64,000 bases of DNA from Variovorax sp. V93 (lineage in GTDB: Bacteria > Pseudomonadota > Gammaproteobacteria > Burkholderiales > Burkholderiaceae_C): contig NZ_AP028669.1 in the NCBI RefSeq assembly GCF_041154485.1, forward strand, positions 4,741,001 to 4,805,000, given 5' to 3'. Positions 8,030 to 20,570 of the stretch are shown piece by piece. The notes below the pieces were generated by a model. It did no database searches. It had not been told where the DNA came from and was given only the letters and a program-made list of their open reading frames with translations. A program made the translations under genes and the position numbers. The stretch's first letter is position 1. Each line of letters starts with the position of its first letter.

Positions 8030-8693
8030 TCGGAGTGTCTCCCGGAGGATTTTTTTTCAGTTGGAATGCAGGCGCGACGCCCGGATCGGGCCGGCCGCTG
8101 AAGATGCGGGCCACGCGGACGAACAGCGCCTTGAGAAAGCGCCAGCTCTTGCGGATGAGCCACACGCTGAGCACCAGCACGAAGACGAACAGCAGCAGGA
8201 AGACCAGCGGGTGCGCAACGGCAAGCCACAAGCCCGCGGGCACCATGCTGTCCTCGACCAGCGAGGCGCCCACGTTCGAGAACGGCTCGGGCGATGTGTT
8301 GATGGCCGCGCGCGTCGTGGCCTTGGCCGCATGCGCGGTGGCCGCGAAACCGCCGCCCACGAGCGCGGCCACGATGGCCATCGCACCATGGTCGGCACCG
8401 AACACGCTGGCCGCGAGCGCCGCGCCGGCTGGAATGCGGATGGCCGTGTGCACCACGTCCCACAGCGAGTCGAGGCCCGGGATCTTGTCGGCGAAGAACT
8501 CGATGAACACCATGAAGCCGCTGGCCGCGATGACCACCGGATGCGCGAGCAGCTGCAAGCCACTGGGCAGCGGCACCCAGCCGAAGTAGCCGGCCAGCCC
8601 GGTCAGCAGCACGACCAGGTACAGCCGCACGCCGCTGGCCCAGCCGATGGCCGCGGCCAGTGCGAGCAGCTGGGGCATGTCGAGCGAGTTCAT
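8022..8693 (-). CDS. DUF4126 membrane protein inside the liu cluster
   Basis: A 223-residue hydrophobic protein with the DUF4126 pattern: an N-terminal membrane stretch (LLALAAAIGWASGVRLYLVV), a GWVPLPSGLQLLAHP loop, and four or five further hydrophobic segments ending in LVFLLLFVFVLVLSVWLI. The ATG at 8693 was chosen because homologous-looking sequence starts there; the extra 25 codons upstream are arginine/serine-rich and overlap spacer. It lies between the hydratase and the biotin carboxylase genes, ten bases after the former and overlapping the latter by eight. It must therefore be co-transcribed with leucine catabolism genes. Its function is unknown. A role in transport or in membrane tethering of the pathway would be speculation. 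Confidence 0.85.
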   Translation of the reverse strand: MNSLDMPQLLALAAAIGWASGVRLYLVVLLTGLAGYFGWVPLPSGLQLLAHPVVIAASGFMVFIEFFADKIPGLDSLWDVVHTAIRIPAGAALAASVFGADHGAMAIVAALVGGGFAATAHAAKATTRAAINTSPEPFSNVGASLVEDSMVPAGLWLAVAHPLVFLLLFVFVLVLSVWLIRKSWRFLKALFVRVARIFSGRPDPGVAPAFQLKKNPPGDTPNV

Positions 8694-8703
8694 CGCGTGG
8701 TGC

Positions 8704-9498
8704 TCAGTGGCCCAGCCAGGAGGGCTTGCGCTTCTGCAGGAAGGCCTGCACGCCCTCGCGGCCTTCATCGCTGGCGCGGATGTCGGCGATGCCCTCGACG
8801 GTCTTGGCGATCAGCGCGTCGTCGATCTCGCGGCCGTCCACGTCGGCGATCAACTGCTTGCAGGCGCGCACCGCGGCCGGGCTGGCGCTGGTGAGCGCCT
8901 TCAGGAGTTCGTCGACCTTGGCGTCGAGCGCATCGGCCGCCACCACTTCATGCACGAAGCCGATGCGGTGCGCCTCGGCGGCCGTGAAGCGCTCGGCCGT
9001 GAGGAAGTAGCGCTGCGAGGCGCGCGTACCCATGGCACGCAGCACGTACGGGCTGATGGTCGCGGGCACGAGGCCGATCTTGACTTCGCTCAGGCAATAC
9101 CACGCCGTATCGACGCTCACCGCCATGTCGCAGGCCGCGACCAGCCCCATGCCGCCCGCATACACATCGCCCTGCACGCGTGCGATGGTGGGCTTGGGGC
9201 ATTCGGCAATGGTGCGCAGCATGGCGGCCAGCTTGCCCGCGTCGGCGATGTTCTCGCTGCGCGTGTAGTCGGCCATGCGGCGCATCCAGTTGAGATTCGC
9301 GCCCGCACAGAAGGCCGGGCCGCTGGCGCCGAGCACGATGGCCTTCACCTGCGGCGCGGCGCCGGCTTCGGCGAAGGCCTGCGTGAGCTCGGCGATGACC
9401 ACGTCGTCGAAGGCATTGCGCGCGTCGGGCTGGTCGAGCCAGATGCGTGCGATGGGGCCTTCGCTGGTTTCGAGTTTCAGTTTGATGAAGTTGCTCAT
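8704..9498 (-). CDS. liuC: Enoyl-CoA hydratase, probable 3-methylglutaconyl-CoA hydratase
   Basis: A crotonase-fold hydratase of 264 residues. It probably converts 3-methylglutaconyl-CoA to HMG-CoA, the step after the carboxylase encoded on either side. The oxyanion segment FCAGANLNWM and the later VYAGGMGLVAACDMAVS block are both present. The NLNWM form is typical of methylglutaconyl-CoA hydratases. The ATG at 9498 gives the family length; an upstream in-frame start would add 24 unrelated residues. It is 13 bases downstream of the carboxyltransferase gene and 10 bases upstream of the DUF4126 gene, as expected in an operon. The cluster has no HMG-CoA lyase gene within the window. Confidence 0.9.
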   Translation of the reverse strand: MSNFIKLKLETSEGPIARIWLDQPDARNAFDDVVIAELTQAFAEAGAAPQVKAIVLGASGPAFCAGANLNWMRRMADYTRSENIADAGKLAAMLRTIAECPKPTIARVQGDVYAGGMGLVAACDMAVSVDTAWYCLSEVKIGLVPATISPYVLRAMGTRASQRYFLTAERFTAAEAHRIGFVHEVVAADALDAKVDELLKALTSASPAAVRACKQLIADVDGREIDDALIAKTVEGIADIRASDEGREGVQAFLQKRKPSWLGH

Positions 9499-9511
9499 GC
9501 CGCGTCCCTCG

Positions 9512-11130
9512 TCACATGCGGAAGATGCCGAACTTCGGCTCTGGAATGGGCGCGTTGCGCGCAGCAGCAAGGCCGAGCGCCAGCACCCGCCGCGTGTCCG
9601 CCGGGTCGATGATCCCGTCGTCCCACAACCGCGCGGTCGCGTAGTACGGGTGGCCCTGGTCTTCGTACTGCTGGCGGATCGGCGCCTTGAAGGCCTCTTC
9701 CTCTTCCTTGCTCCAGCTGCCGCCCTTCAATTCGATGCCGTCGCGCTTCACCGTGGCCAGCACGCTCGCAGCCTGCTCGCCGCCCATCACGCTGATGCGC
9801 GCGTTGGGCCACATCCAGAGAAAGCGCGGGCTGTACGCGCGGCCGCACATGCCGTAGTTGCCGGCGCCGAAGCTGCCGCCGATGATGATGGTGAACTTGG
9901 GCACGTTGGCGGTGGCCACGGCCGTCACCATCTTGGCGCCGTGGCGCGCGATGCCTTCGTTCTCGTACTTGCGGCCCACCATGAAGCCCGTGATGTTCTG
10001 CAGGAACACCAGCGGGATCTTGCGATGGCAGCACAGCTCGATGAAGTGCGCACCCTTCTGTGCCGATTCGGAAAACAGGATGCCGTTGTTGGCGATGATG
10101 CCGACCGGCATGCCCTCGATCTCGGCAAAGCCGCAGACCAAGGTGGCGCCGAAGCGGGCCTTGAACTCGTGGAACTCGCTGCCGTCGACGATGCGCGCGA
10201 TGATCTCGCGCACGTCGAAGGGCTTGCGCGTGTCGGTCGGAATCACGCCGTAGAGCTCTTCGCGCGGGAATGCGGGCTCGCGCACCTCGGCCTTCGCCGG
10301 GGCATCGGCCGCCCTGGCGTTGAGGTTGGCCACCGCCGACCGTGCGAGCGCGAGCGCATGCAGGTCGTTCTGCGCCAGGTGGTCGACCACGCCCGAGAGC
10401 CGCGTGTGCACGTCGCCGCCGCCCAGGTCCTCGGCCGTGACGACCTCGCCCGTCGCGGCCTTCACGAGCGGCGGGCCGCCCAGGAAGATGGTGCCCTGGT
10501 TCTTCACGATGATCGACTCGTCGCTCATCGCCGGCACGTAGGCGCCGCCCGCCGTGCACGAGCCCATGACCACCGCGATCTGCGCAATACCCTGGGCGCT
10601 CATGTTGGCCTGGTTGTAGAAGATGCGCCCGAAGTGCTCACGGTCCGGGAACACCTCGTCCTGGTTCGGCAGGTTGGCGCCGCCCGAGTCGACCAGGTAG
10701 ATGCAGGGCAGGCGGTTCTGCTCGGCGATCTCCTGCGCGCGCAGGTGCTTCTTGACCGTCATCGGGTAGTAGGTGCCGCCCTTCACGGTTGCGTCGTTGC
10801 ACACGATCATGCAGTCGACGCCGTTCACGCGGCCGATGCCCGCGATGAGGCCGGCGCCGGGCGCGGACTCCGCGCCCTTGGCATCGAGGTACATCGCATG
10901 CGCAGCCAGCGGCGCGATCTCGAGGAAGGGCGTGCCGGGGTCGAGCAGCTCGGCCACGCGGTCGCGCGGCAGCAGCTTGCCGCGCGCCGTGTGCTTGGCG
11001 CGCGCGGCCTCTCCGCCGCCCTGCTCCACTTTCGCGAACTGCTTGTGCAGGTCGTCGACCAGCGCGCGCATCGCTGCGGCATTGGCCTGGAAGTCTGCGG
11101 AACGCGCGTTGAGTTTGGTTTCGATCTTGC

Positions 11131-11134
<4 letters not shown>
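9512..11134 (-). CDS. liuB: 3-methylcrotonyl-CoA carboxylase, carboxyltransferase subunit
   Basis: The beta subunit moves the carboxyl group from biotin to 3-methylcrotonyl-CoA. At 540 residues it matches MccB/LiuB in length and has both halves of the carboxyltransferase domain. The N-terminal half carries [19 protein letters not shown] and [13 protein letters not shown]. The C-terminal half carries [10 protein letters not shown] and [15 protein letters not shown]. These stretches are typical of methylcrotonyl rather than propionyl enzymes. Its ATG overlaps the stop of the upstream acyl-CoA synthetase by four bases. Together with the biotin carboxylase gene it supplies a complete holoenzyme. 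Confidence 0.95.
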
Positions 11135-12813
<1,679 letters not shown>

Positions 12814-12834
12814 GTTCCTTGTCTCCTTGTCTGG

Positions 12835-12951
12835 CTCCTTCCCCTTCCGGGGGAAGGTTGGGATGGGGGCGGACGGCGCTTGCTCGGCGACCTGCTTCAT
12901 CGAACGCCGCTTGCCCCCACCCCTGCCCTCCCCGGAAGGGGAGGGAGAAAA
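12835..12951. repeat. Intergenic palindromic repeat, copy B
   Basis: Same architecture as the copy at 2299-2402. CTCCTTCCCC begins the left arm, GGGATGGGGGC and TTGCCCCCACCCC bracket the centre, and GGGGAGGGAGAA ends it. The ends are nearly identical between copies, while the middle 30-40 bases differ. It fills the gap between the isovaleryl-CoA dehydrogenase and acyl-CoA synthetase genes and would fold into a multi-hairpin RNA in the operon transcript. Confidence 0.75.
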
Positions 12952-12956
12952 ACAAT

Positions 12957-14129
12957 CTAGGCCGTTTCCGAAAACAGCTCGCGCCCGATCAGCATGCGTC
13001 GGATCTCGCTGGTGCCGGCCCCGATCTCGTACAGCTTGGCATCGCGCCACAGCCGCTCGACCGGAAAGTCCTTCGTGTAGCCCACGCCGCCCAGCGCCTG
13101 GATCGCCTCGCCGGCCATCCACGTGGCCTTCTCGGCCGAATAGAGAATGGCGCCGGCCGCGTCCTTGCGGAAGGTGCGCGCATGGTCGTTGCGGTCGCAG
13201 GCCTTGCCCACGGCGTACACGTAAGCGCGCGTGGCCTGCCAGGTCGAGTACATGTCCGCGAGCTTGCCCTGCATCAGCTGGAATTCGCCGATGCTCTGGC
13301 CGAACTGCTTGCGCTCGTGGATGAAGGGCAGCACCGCGTCCATGCAGGCGGCCATGATGCCCAGCGGCCCGCCCGAGAGCACCGCGCGCTCATAGTCGAG
13401 GCCGCTCATCAGCACCTTGGCGCCCATGCCTTCACCGCCGAGCACGTTCTCTTCGGGCACTTCGCAGTTGTCGAAGAACAGCGGATAGGTGTTGGAGCCG
13501 CGCATGCCGAGCTTGTCGAGCTTGGTGCCGGCCGAGAAGCCCTTGAAGCCCTTTTCGACGATGAAGGCCGTCATGCCGCGCGCACCCATCTCGGGTTCGG
13601 TCTTGGCGTAGATCACCAGGGTATCGGCGTCGCCGCCGTTGGTGATCCACATCTTGCCGCCGTTGAGCACGTAGTAGCCGTTCTTCTTCTCGGCCTTGAG
13701 CTTCATGCTCACGACGTCGGAGCCGGCGTTGGGCTCGCTCATGGCCAGCGCGCCCACGTGCTCGCCGCTCACGAGCCTGGGCAGGTATTTCTTCTTCTGC
13801 GCGTCGCTGCCGTTGCGGTGGATCTGGTTCACGCACAGGTTGGAGTGCGCGCCGTACGAGAGGCCGACCGAGGCCGAGGCGCGCGACACCTCTTCCATGG
13901 CCACGATGTGCGCCAGGTAGCCCAGCTCGGTGCCGCCGAATTCTTCCTTCACCGTCATGCCGTGCAGGCCGAGCTCGCCGAGCTTGCGCCACAGGTCGTG
14001 CGGGAACAGGTTGTCGCGGTCGATGTCGGCGGCGCGCGGGGCGATCTCGTTCGCGGCAAAGTCCTGGATCGCGCTGCGCAGCGAGTCGATGGTGTCGCCC
14101 AGGTCGAAGTTCAGGCCGGGATCGTGCAT
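12957..14129 (-). CDS. liuA: Isovaleryl-CoA dehydrogenase
   Basis: This is the first dedicated step of leucine breakdown after transamination and decarboxylation: isovaleryl-CoA to 3-methylcrotonyl-CoA, with electrons to ETF. The 390-residue protein starts at ATG 14129 after [24 protein letters not shown] (residues 128-142) is the flavin signature. Two features mark it as IVD type. The catalytic glutamate sits on helix G in [14 protein letters not shown] (E247). The C-terminal position used by other acyl-CoA dehydrogenases is glycine ([12 protein letters not shown]). It is the first gene of the liu cluster and diverges from an AraC-type regulator across a 143-base promoter region. Confidence 0.95.
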   Translation of the reverse strand: MHDPGLNFDLGDTIDSLRSAIQDFAANEIAPRAADIDRDNLFPHDLWRKLGELGLHGMTVKEEFGGTELGYLAHIVAMEEVSRASASVGLSYGAHSNLCVNQIHRNGSDAQKKKYLPRLVSGEHVGALAMSEPNAGSDVVSMKLKAEKKNGYYVLNGGKMWITNGGDADTLVIYAKTEPEMGARGMTAFIVEKGFKGFSAGTKLDKLGMRGSNTYPLFFDNCEVPEENVLGGEGMGAKVLMSGLDYERAVLSGGPLGIMAACMDAVLPFIHERKQFGQSIGEFQLMQGKLADMYSTWQATRAYVYAVGKACDRNDHARTFRKDAAGAILYSAEKATWMAGEAIQALGGVGYTKDFPVERLWRDAKLYEIGAGTSEIRRMLIGRELFSETA

Positions 14130-14220
14130 GTGTGTTGTCTCCTCTGAAGGGTCGGCGCGCAGGCAGGCTGTCCCACGCGGATGGGCGCTTGGAAGAATGC
14201 AGCTTACGCCTCGCCGCGCC

Positions 14221-14255
14221 GCAATTGGCGCCACAATGGTTGCAAATTGCGCCAC
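14221..14255. promoter_or_regulatory. Tandem direct-repeat operator in the liuA/araC promoter region
   Basis: GCAATTGGCGCCAC at 14221-14234 and GCAAATTGCGCCAC at 14242-14255 match at 12 of 14 positions. They are spaced 21 bases start to start, or two helical turns. AraC-family proteins carry two HTH motifs and typically bind direct repeats with this spacing. The site lies 18 bases before the regulator ATG and about 90 before the dehydrogenase ATG, so it could control both genes. Confidence 0.6.
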
Positions 14256-14272
14256 GCTGGAACCACCTGACC

Positions 14273-15301
14273 ATGTCGTCCCCGTCCTTCCTCCGACCTG
14301 CCCGCGCCGTCACGCCGATGGCCTTCGTGAGAGCCATCGTGCAGGGCTACGAGCGCTATGGCATCGATCCGTCCGCGGCGCTGCAAGCGGCACAGATCAC
14401 GCCGCGCGAGCTGGCCCGGCCGGGCGCGCGGGTGACGGCTGCGCAGTTCGAGGCGCTGTCGGGCCATGCGATGCAGGAGCTCGACGACGAGGCGCTCGGC
14501 TGGTTCTCGCGGCGGCTGCCTTGGGGCAGCTACGGCATGCTGTGCCGCGCCTCGCTGACCTCGCCCGACCTGGGCGTGGCCATCAAGCGCTGGTGCCGCC
14601 ATCACCGCCTGCTGACCGAGGACATCACGCTGGCGCTGGAGGTGTCGGGCGGCGTGGCCACGCTGCGCATCGCCGAGCACCGCCCGCTGGACGAGGCGTT
14701 CCGCGAGTTCTGCCTGGTGACGAGCCTGCGCTTCTTGCACGGGTACGTCTGCTGGGCCATCGATTCGCGTATCTCGCTGCGGGACGCGACCTTTCCCTTT
14801 GCAGCGCCGCCGCACCGCGACGCCTATCCGCTGATGTTCACGCCCGAGGTGCGCTTCGATGCGCCCGAGGCGAGCATCAGCTTCGACGAGCGCTATCTCG
14901 CGCTGCCGCTGCAGCGCGACGAGCGTGCGCTGCGCACCATGCTCAAGCGGGCGCTGCCGCTCACGGTGCTGCAGTACCGGCGCGACCGCCTGCTGGGCCA
15001 GCGCGTGCGCGAGCTGCTGCGTTCGCGCGCCGCCGAGGCCACCACGGCGGAGGCGCTGGCCACGCTGCTCAATGTGTCGGGCCGCACGCTGCACCGGCAG
15101 CTGCACGAGGAAGGCACCTCGCTGCAGGCGCTGAAGAACGAAGTGCGCCACGAGATGGCGGTGGAGCAGCTGCGCCGCACCAACCGGCCGATCAAGCAGG
15201 TGGCACTGGCGGTGGGCTTTCGCAACGAGAAGAGCTTTTCGCGTGCGTTCCTGCAGTGGACCGGGCATGCGCCGCGGGACTTTCGGCTGCGGGGGTTGTA
15301 G
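14273..15301 (+). CDS. AraC-family regulator, probable activator of the liu cluster
   Basis: A 342-residue regulator with an N-terminal effector domain of the AraC/OruR type (residues 20-210) and a C-terminal double HTH. The second domain reads [38 protein letters not shown], then [25 protein letters not shown], the classic AraC signature (shown here in parts). ATG at 14273 gives the family length; an earlier in-frame start would extend into the operator. It is divergent from the isovaleryl-CoA dehydrogenase gene, with a matching direct repeat between them. This suggests local control of isovalerate/leucine use. The effector may be a branched acid or its CoA ester. Proteobacterial liu genes are more often controlled by MerR- or TetR-type proteins. 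Confidence 0.9.
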   Translation: MSSPSFLRPARAVTPMAFVRAIVQGYERYGIDPSAALQAAQITPRELARPGARVTAAQFEALSGHAMQELDDEALGWFSRRLPWGSYGMLCRASLTSPDLGVAIKRWCRHHRLLTEDITLALEVSGGVATLRIAEHRPLDEAFREFCLVTSLRFLHGYVCWAIDSRISLRDATFPFAAPPHRDAYPLMFTPEVRFDAPEASISFDERYLALPLQRDERALRTMLKRALPLTVLQYRRDRLLGQRVRELLRSRAAEATTAEALATLLNVSGRTLHRQLHEEGTSLQALKNEVRHEMAVEQLRRTNRPIKQVALAVGFRNEKSFSRAFLQWTGHAPRDFRLRGL

Positions 15302-15622
15302 CGGTTGCTTCTGCGCGCTTGTTCAGGGCGCGTGCACAGGCCACCGGGTACTCCCCTCCGCGAATGTCCCCCGGCCTGCGGCCTCCTCCTTGATTTCGCT
15401 GCGGGGAGCACCCGATGTCCTGTGCACGAGGGCACGCTCGTGGTGCACCGCTGATCAACGACCGCTCTGCATAACGCTCCCGTCGATGGGGTGCCTTGCG
15501 CAGCGAAATAAAGGGGGAGGCCGCAGGCCGGAGGACATTCGCTTCGCCGCGTACCCCGTCGGCGGGAGCGCGCCCTGAATCAGCAGCGCCCAAACAAAGG
15601 CACTTACGCGAAGTGGCGAAGC
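15302..15622. repeat. Gene-free spacer holding a large imperfect inverted repeat (MITE-like)
   Basis: No gene is supported in these 321 bases. Two arms of roughly 90-100 bases face each other from about 15322 to 15585. The left arm contains GCGAATGTCCCCCGGCCTGC and then GATTTCGCTGCG. The right arm read backwards contains GCGAATGTCCTCCGGCCTGC and then TATTTCGCTGCG. Both arms also begin TTCAGGGCGCG. The centre includes a smaller GTGCAC-rich palindrome. The element lies between the 3' ends of the AraC gene and the thioredoxin-like gene. It has no coding capacity, so if mobile it would need a transposase in trans. Confidence 0.7.
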
Positions 15623-15949
15623 TCAGCCCGGCTGCGCAATCAACGCCAGCGCATCGGCGATCGACTGGCTGTCTTCCGGCCGCACCAGCTTCGCAACCTG
15701 CTGGCCGTCGCGCATGAACACCAGCGTGGGCCACAACCGCACGTTGAACGAGCGGCCCAGCGGCCTCCCGCTGCCGTCCTCGACCTTGATGCGCGGGATG
15801 TCCGGGTACTTGGCAAAGGCTTCGGCGATGCTCGGTTGCGCGGCCTTGCAGATGCCGCACCAGTTGGTGCCGAACTCGACCACGGCCGGGCCCTTCAGGG
15901 CATCGATCTCGGCGCGGTCGGGCTGCTCGGTCTTGTATTCGGAAGTCAT
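15623..15949 (-). CDS. Thioredoxin-family protein
   Basis: A 108-residue single thioredoxin fold with the redox site WCGIC in FGTNWCGICKAAQP (residues 26-40) and the cis-Pro loop LWPTLVFM. There is no signal peptide from ATG 15949, so it is cytoplasmic. It would reduce disulfides or act as a small thiol carrier. WCGIC differs from the classical WCGPC, which usually alters redox potential. It is followed on the same strand by nothing closer than the inverted repeat and preceded by a HAD phosphatase gene 84 bases away. No specific partner is visible. Confidence 0.88.
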   Translation of the reverse strand: MTSEYKTEQPDRAEIDALKGPAVVEFGTNWCGICKAAQPSIAEAFAKYPDIPRIKVEDGSGRPLGRSFNVRLWPTLVFMRDGQQVAKLVRPEDSQSIADALALIAQPG

Positions 15950-16033
15950 GGGATCCGGCTCCTTGTGGACTGGCTTGCTTGATGCCATTGCAGCAGAAAC
16001 CCTGCGGGCTTGCTCGCGGCAGGGGCTTGGTCT

Positions 16034-16726
16034 TCAGGCCGGCTGCAGGCCGTGCGAAGCAAGCAGCGCAGGCAGTTCCTGCATGTCGCTGAACACCTGC
16101 AGCGCGCCGACGCTGCGCAGCGCCTCGGGGCCGCTGTGGCCCGATTCGCCGGTGCTGTAGCCGAACACGGTGGCACCCGCGGCCACGCCGGCCATTGCGC
16201 CCGTGACGGTGTCCTCGACCACCGCGCAGCGCTTCGGATCGACACCCAGCGCCTCGGCGGCGGCAAGGTATACGTCGGGATAGGGCTTGGAGCGCGGCAT
16301 CTCGTGGCCGCTGAAGATGCGGCCCTCGAAGCACTCGAGCAGCCCGACCTTCGCCAGTTGCAGTTCGACCTTGTGGCGGTCGGCGCCCGAGGCGCAGGCG
16401 ATGCGGCCCCGGAGCCGCGCATGGATCTCGCGGATGGCCGCCGGGGCGTGGGCGATGGCCACGAGGTCGCGCTCGAGGGCTTCGTTGCGGCGGGCCCTGA
16501 AGGCCTTGAGCCAGTCTTCGGTGATCCTGACGCCGGTCTTCGATTCGATGAGCGCGGCTTCGTCCTTCACGGCCTTGCCGGTGAAGGTGTTCATCGACTC
16601 TTCGGTGGTGAGATGCCAGCCGAGCTCGCCGAGCATCTCGGCGAGCACGCGGTTGGTGATGGGTTCGGAATCGACGAGGACGCCGTCGCAGTCGAAGAGT
16701 ACGGCGTCGAAGGGGAATGGGGTCAT
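16034..16726 (-). CDS. HAD-superfamily phosphatase (subfamily IA)
   Basis: A 230-residue haloacid-dehalogenase-like hydrolase. Motif I is FDCDGVLVDSEP near residues 10-21, with both nucleophile and acid/base Asp. The lysine of motif III is in RSKPYPDVYLAAAEALG and the metal-binding acids are in VVEDTVTGAMAG. A helical cap lies between motif I and II (residues 20-85). The pattern resembles phosphoglycolate phosphatase, 6-phosphogluconate phosphatase YieH and beta-phosphoglucomutase, which cannot be separated by eye. ATG 16726 gives the expected short N-terminus before motif I. It is codirectional with thiC upstream, 54 bases away, but a functional link is not evident. Confidence 0.87.
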   Translation of the reverse strand: MTPFPFDAVLFDCDGVLVDSEPITNRVLAEMLGELGWHLTTEESMNTFTGKAVKDEAALIESKTGVRITEDWLKAFRARRNEALERDLVAIAHAPAAIREIHARLRGRIACASGADRHKVELQLAKVGLLECFEGRIFSGHEMPRSKPYPDVYLAAAEALGVDPKRCAVVEDTVTGAMAGVAAGATVFGYSTGESGHSGPEALRSVGALQVFSDMQELPALLASHGLQPA

Positions 16727-16780
16727 TGCGCTGCAGGGGTTCGGGGAATTCCCCCATGGTAGCAATGACCCCGGCCGGGC

Positions 16781-18857
<2,077 letters not shown>

Positions 18858-18889
18858 GGGGACTATTGTGCGGGCCGCAGCCCGGTGCG

Positions 18890-19318
18890 TCAACCGGGGG
18901 TCTGCAGATCGCCTTCGAGGTAGAACCAGCGCTCCCCCTCGCGCACGAAGCGGCTGCGCTCGTGCAGGCGCGTGGCGGCGCCGGTGCTGCTGCGCTGGCG
19001 GGCGACGAATTCGACCTCGGCATGGTCGGCGTCGAGCACCGAGCGCGAGCGGATGTCCAGGCCCAGCCACTTCACGCCGGGTTCGAACTCGATCGACGCC
19101 GGCCGCGTCGACGCGTGCCAGGTGGCCAGCAGGTAGGGGCCGCGTTCCAGCACGAAGGCGGTATAGCGCGAGCGCATCAGCGATTCGGCGTCGGGCGCGG
19201 GCGTGCCCTCGAAATCCTCGAGGTAGCGGCCGCAGCACAGGGCATAGCCGATGGGCTTGTCTCGGCGGTCCGTGCGGCCGCAGGGGCAAGGTCCGGTGGT
19301 GGGATCGGTGGCACTCAT
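18890..19318 (-). CDS. ychJ: YchJ-family SEC-C motif protein
   Basis: A 142-residue protein with the YchJ/UPF0225 layout. An N-terminal zinc-binding SEC-C-like segment (CPCGRTDRRDKPIGYALCCG, residues 10-29) is followed by the family stretch ESLMRSRYTAFVLE and an NTF2-like fold ending ERWFYLEGDLQ. ATG at 19318 is the first plausible start before the cysteine motif. The molecular role is not established; SEC-C motifs usually bind zinc and mediate protein contacts. It lies between the TPP riboswitch and an acyl-CoA dehydrogenase gene (87-base gap) on the same strand, with no evident functional link. Confidence 0.88.
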   Translation of the reverse strand: MSATDPTTGPCPCGRTDRRDKPIGYALCCGRYLEDFEGTPAPDAESLMRSRYTAFVLERGPYLLATWHASTRPASIEFEPGVKWLGLDIRSRSVLDADHAEVEFVARQRSSTGAATRLHERSRFVREGERWFYLEGDLQTPG

Positions 19319-19404
19319 GAAGAACGCTATTGGAACATCCTCCGGGGCCCTTCGCCGATGGGGCAAGCCCGGGGCCCGGCCGGCGGCCGTGCGAAACGCC
19401 CGGT

Positions 19405-20535
19405 TCAGGCCAGCGCGCGCTGGATCAGCAGCTTCTGGATGTCCGAGGTGCCTTCGTAGATCTGGCACACGCGCACGTCGCGGTAAATGCGTTCGAGCGG
19501 AAAGTCGCTCACATAGCCGTAGCCGCCCAGCGTCTGGATCGCAGCGCTGCAGACGCGCTCGGCCATTTCGCTCGCGAACAGCTTGGCCATGGCGGCTTCC
19601 TTGAGGCAGGGCCGGCCGGCATCGCGCAGGCTGGCGGCATGCCAGATCAGCTGGCGCGCGGCCTCGAGCTGCGTGGCGCATTCGGCCAGCCTGAAACCGA
19701 CGGCCTGCTGCTCGAAGATCGCCCCGCCGAAGGCCTGGCGCTCCTTGGCATAGGCCAGCGCCACGTCGAAGGCGCTGCGCGCCATGCCCACGCTCTGCGC
19801 CGCAATGCCGATGCGGCCGCCCTCGAGCGCGCCCAGCGCGATCTTGTAGCCCTCGCCCTCGGCGCCGATGAGGTTTTCCGCCGGAATGCGGCAGCCGTCG
19901 AAGTTGATCTGCGCGGTGTCGCTGCTGTGCTGGCCCAGCTTGTCTTCCAGGCGCGCGACGTTGTAGCCCGGTGCGTCGGTCGGCACGATGAAAGCGCTCA
20001 TGCCGCGCTTGCCCGCGCCCTTGTCGGTCACCGCGATGACGATGGCCACCTGGCCGTTCTTGCCGCTGGTGATGAACTGCTTCACGCCGTCGATCACCCA
20101 GCCGTCGCCGTCCTTGCGCGCCGTGGTGCGCAGGCTCGAGGCGTCGCTGCCGGCCTGCGGCTCGGTAAGGCAGAAGGCGCCGAGCATCCGGCCCTGCGCC
20201 AGCGGCTCGAGCCACTGCTTCTTCTGCTGCGCGTTGCCGTAGCGCATGAGGATGGCGTTGACCGGGCAGTTGGTCACGCTGATGGCGGTGCTGGTGCCGC
20301 CGTCGCCGGCCGCGATCTCCTCGAGCACCAGCGCGAGCGTGAGGTAGTCGAGGCCCGCGCCGCCGTGTTCCTCGGGCACGCAGATGCCGTAGGCGCCGAG
20401 CGCCGCGAGGCCCTGGTGCGCTTCCTTCGGGAAGCTGTGCTCGCGGTCCCACCGCGGGGCATGGGGCCAGAGTTCGGCCTGCGAGAAATCGCGCACCGCG
20501 TCGCGGATGGCTTCCTGGTCGGCACTGAGCAGCAT
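19405..20535 (-). CDS. Acyl-CoA dehydrogenase (short/branched-chain type)
   Basis: A 376-residue FAD enzyme that oxidises a short or branched acyl-CoA and hands electrons to ETF. FCLTEPQAGSDASSLRTTA (near residue 120-138) is the flavin signature. Unlike the isovaleryl enzyme at 12957-14129, the catalytic glutamate is at the usual C-terminal site in QIYEGTSDIQK. The C-terminal LGGYGYVSDFPLER block is intact. ATG at 20535 follows AGGAGACAA. It is codirectional with an M20 peptidase and a thiolase gene upstream, so it may take part in general beta-oxidation or branched-chain breakdown. Chain-length preference is not decidable from sequence. Confidence 0.92.
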   Translation of the reverse strand: MLLSADQEAIRDAVRDFSQAELWPHAPRWDREHSFPKEAHQGLAALGAYGICVPEEHGGAGLDYLTLALVLEEIAAGDGGTSTAISVTNCPVNAILMRYGNAQQKKQWLEPLAQGRMLGAFCLTEPQAGSDASSLRTTARKDGDGWVIDGVKQFITSGKNGQVAIVIAVTDKGAGKRGMSAFIVPTDAPGYNVARLEDKLGQHSSDTAQINFDGCRIPAENLIGAEGEGYKIALGALEGGRIGIAAQSVGMARSAFDVALAYAKERQAFGGAIFEQQAVGFRLAECATQLEAARQLIWHAASLRDAGRPCLKEAAMAKLFASEMAERVCSAAIQTLGGYGYVSDFPLERIYRDVRVCQIYEGTSDIQKLLIQRALA

Positions 20536-20570
20536 GGCGTTGTCTCCTGTCTTTTTTCTTGCGGGCCTGC

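Noticed and set aside
12814..13122. Longer start for the liu acyl-CoA synthetase
   Set aside because: The extension would translate the intergenic repeat and part of the dehydrogenase gene; the ATG at 12813 has a good ribosome site and begins the conserved region.
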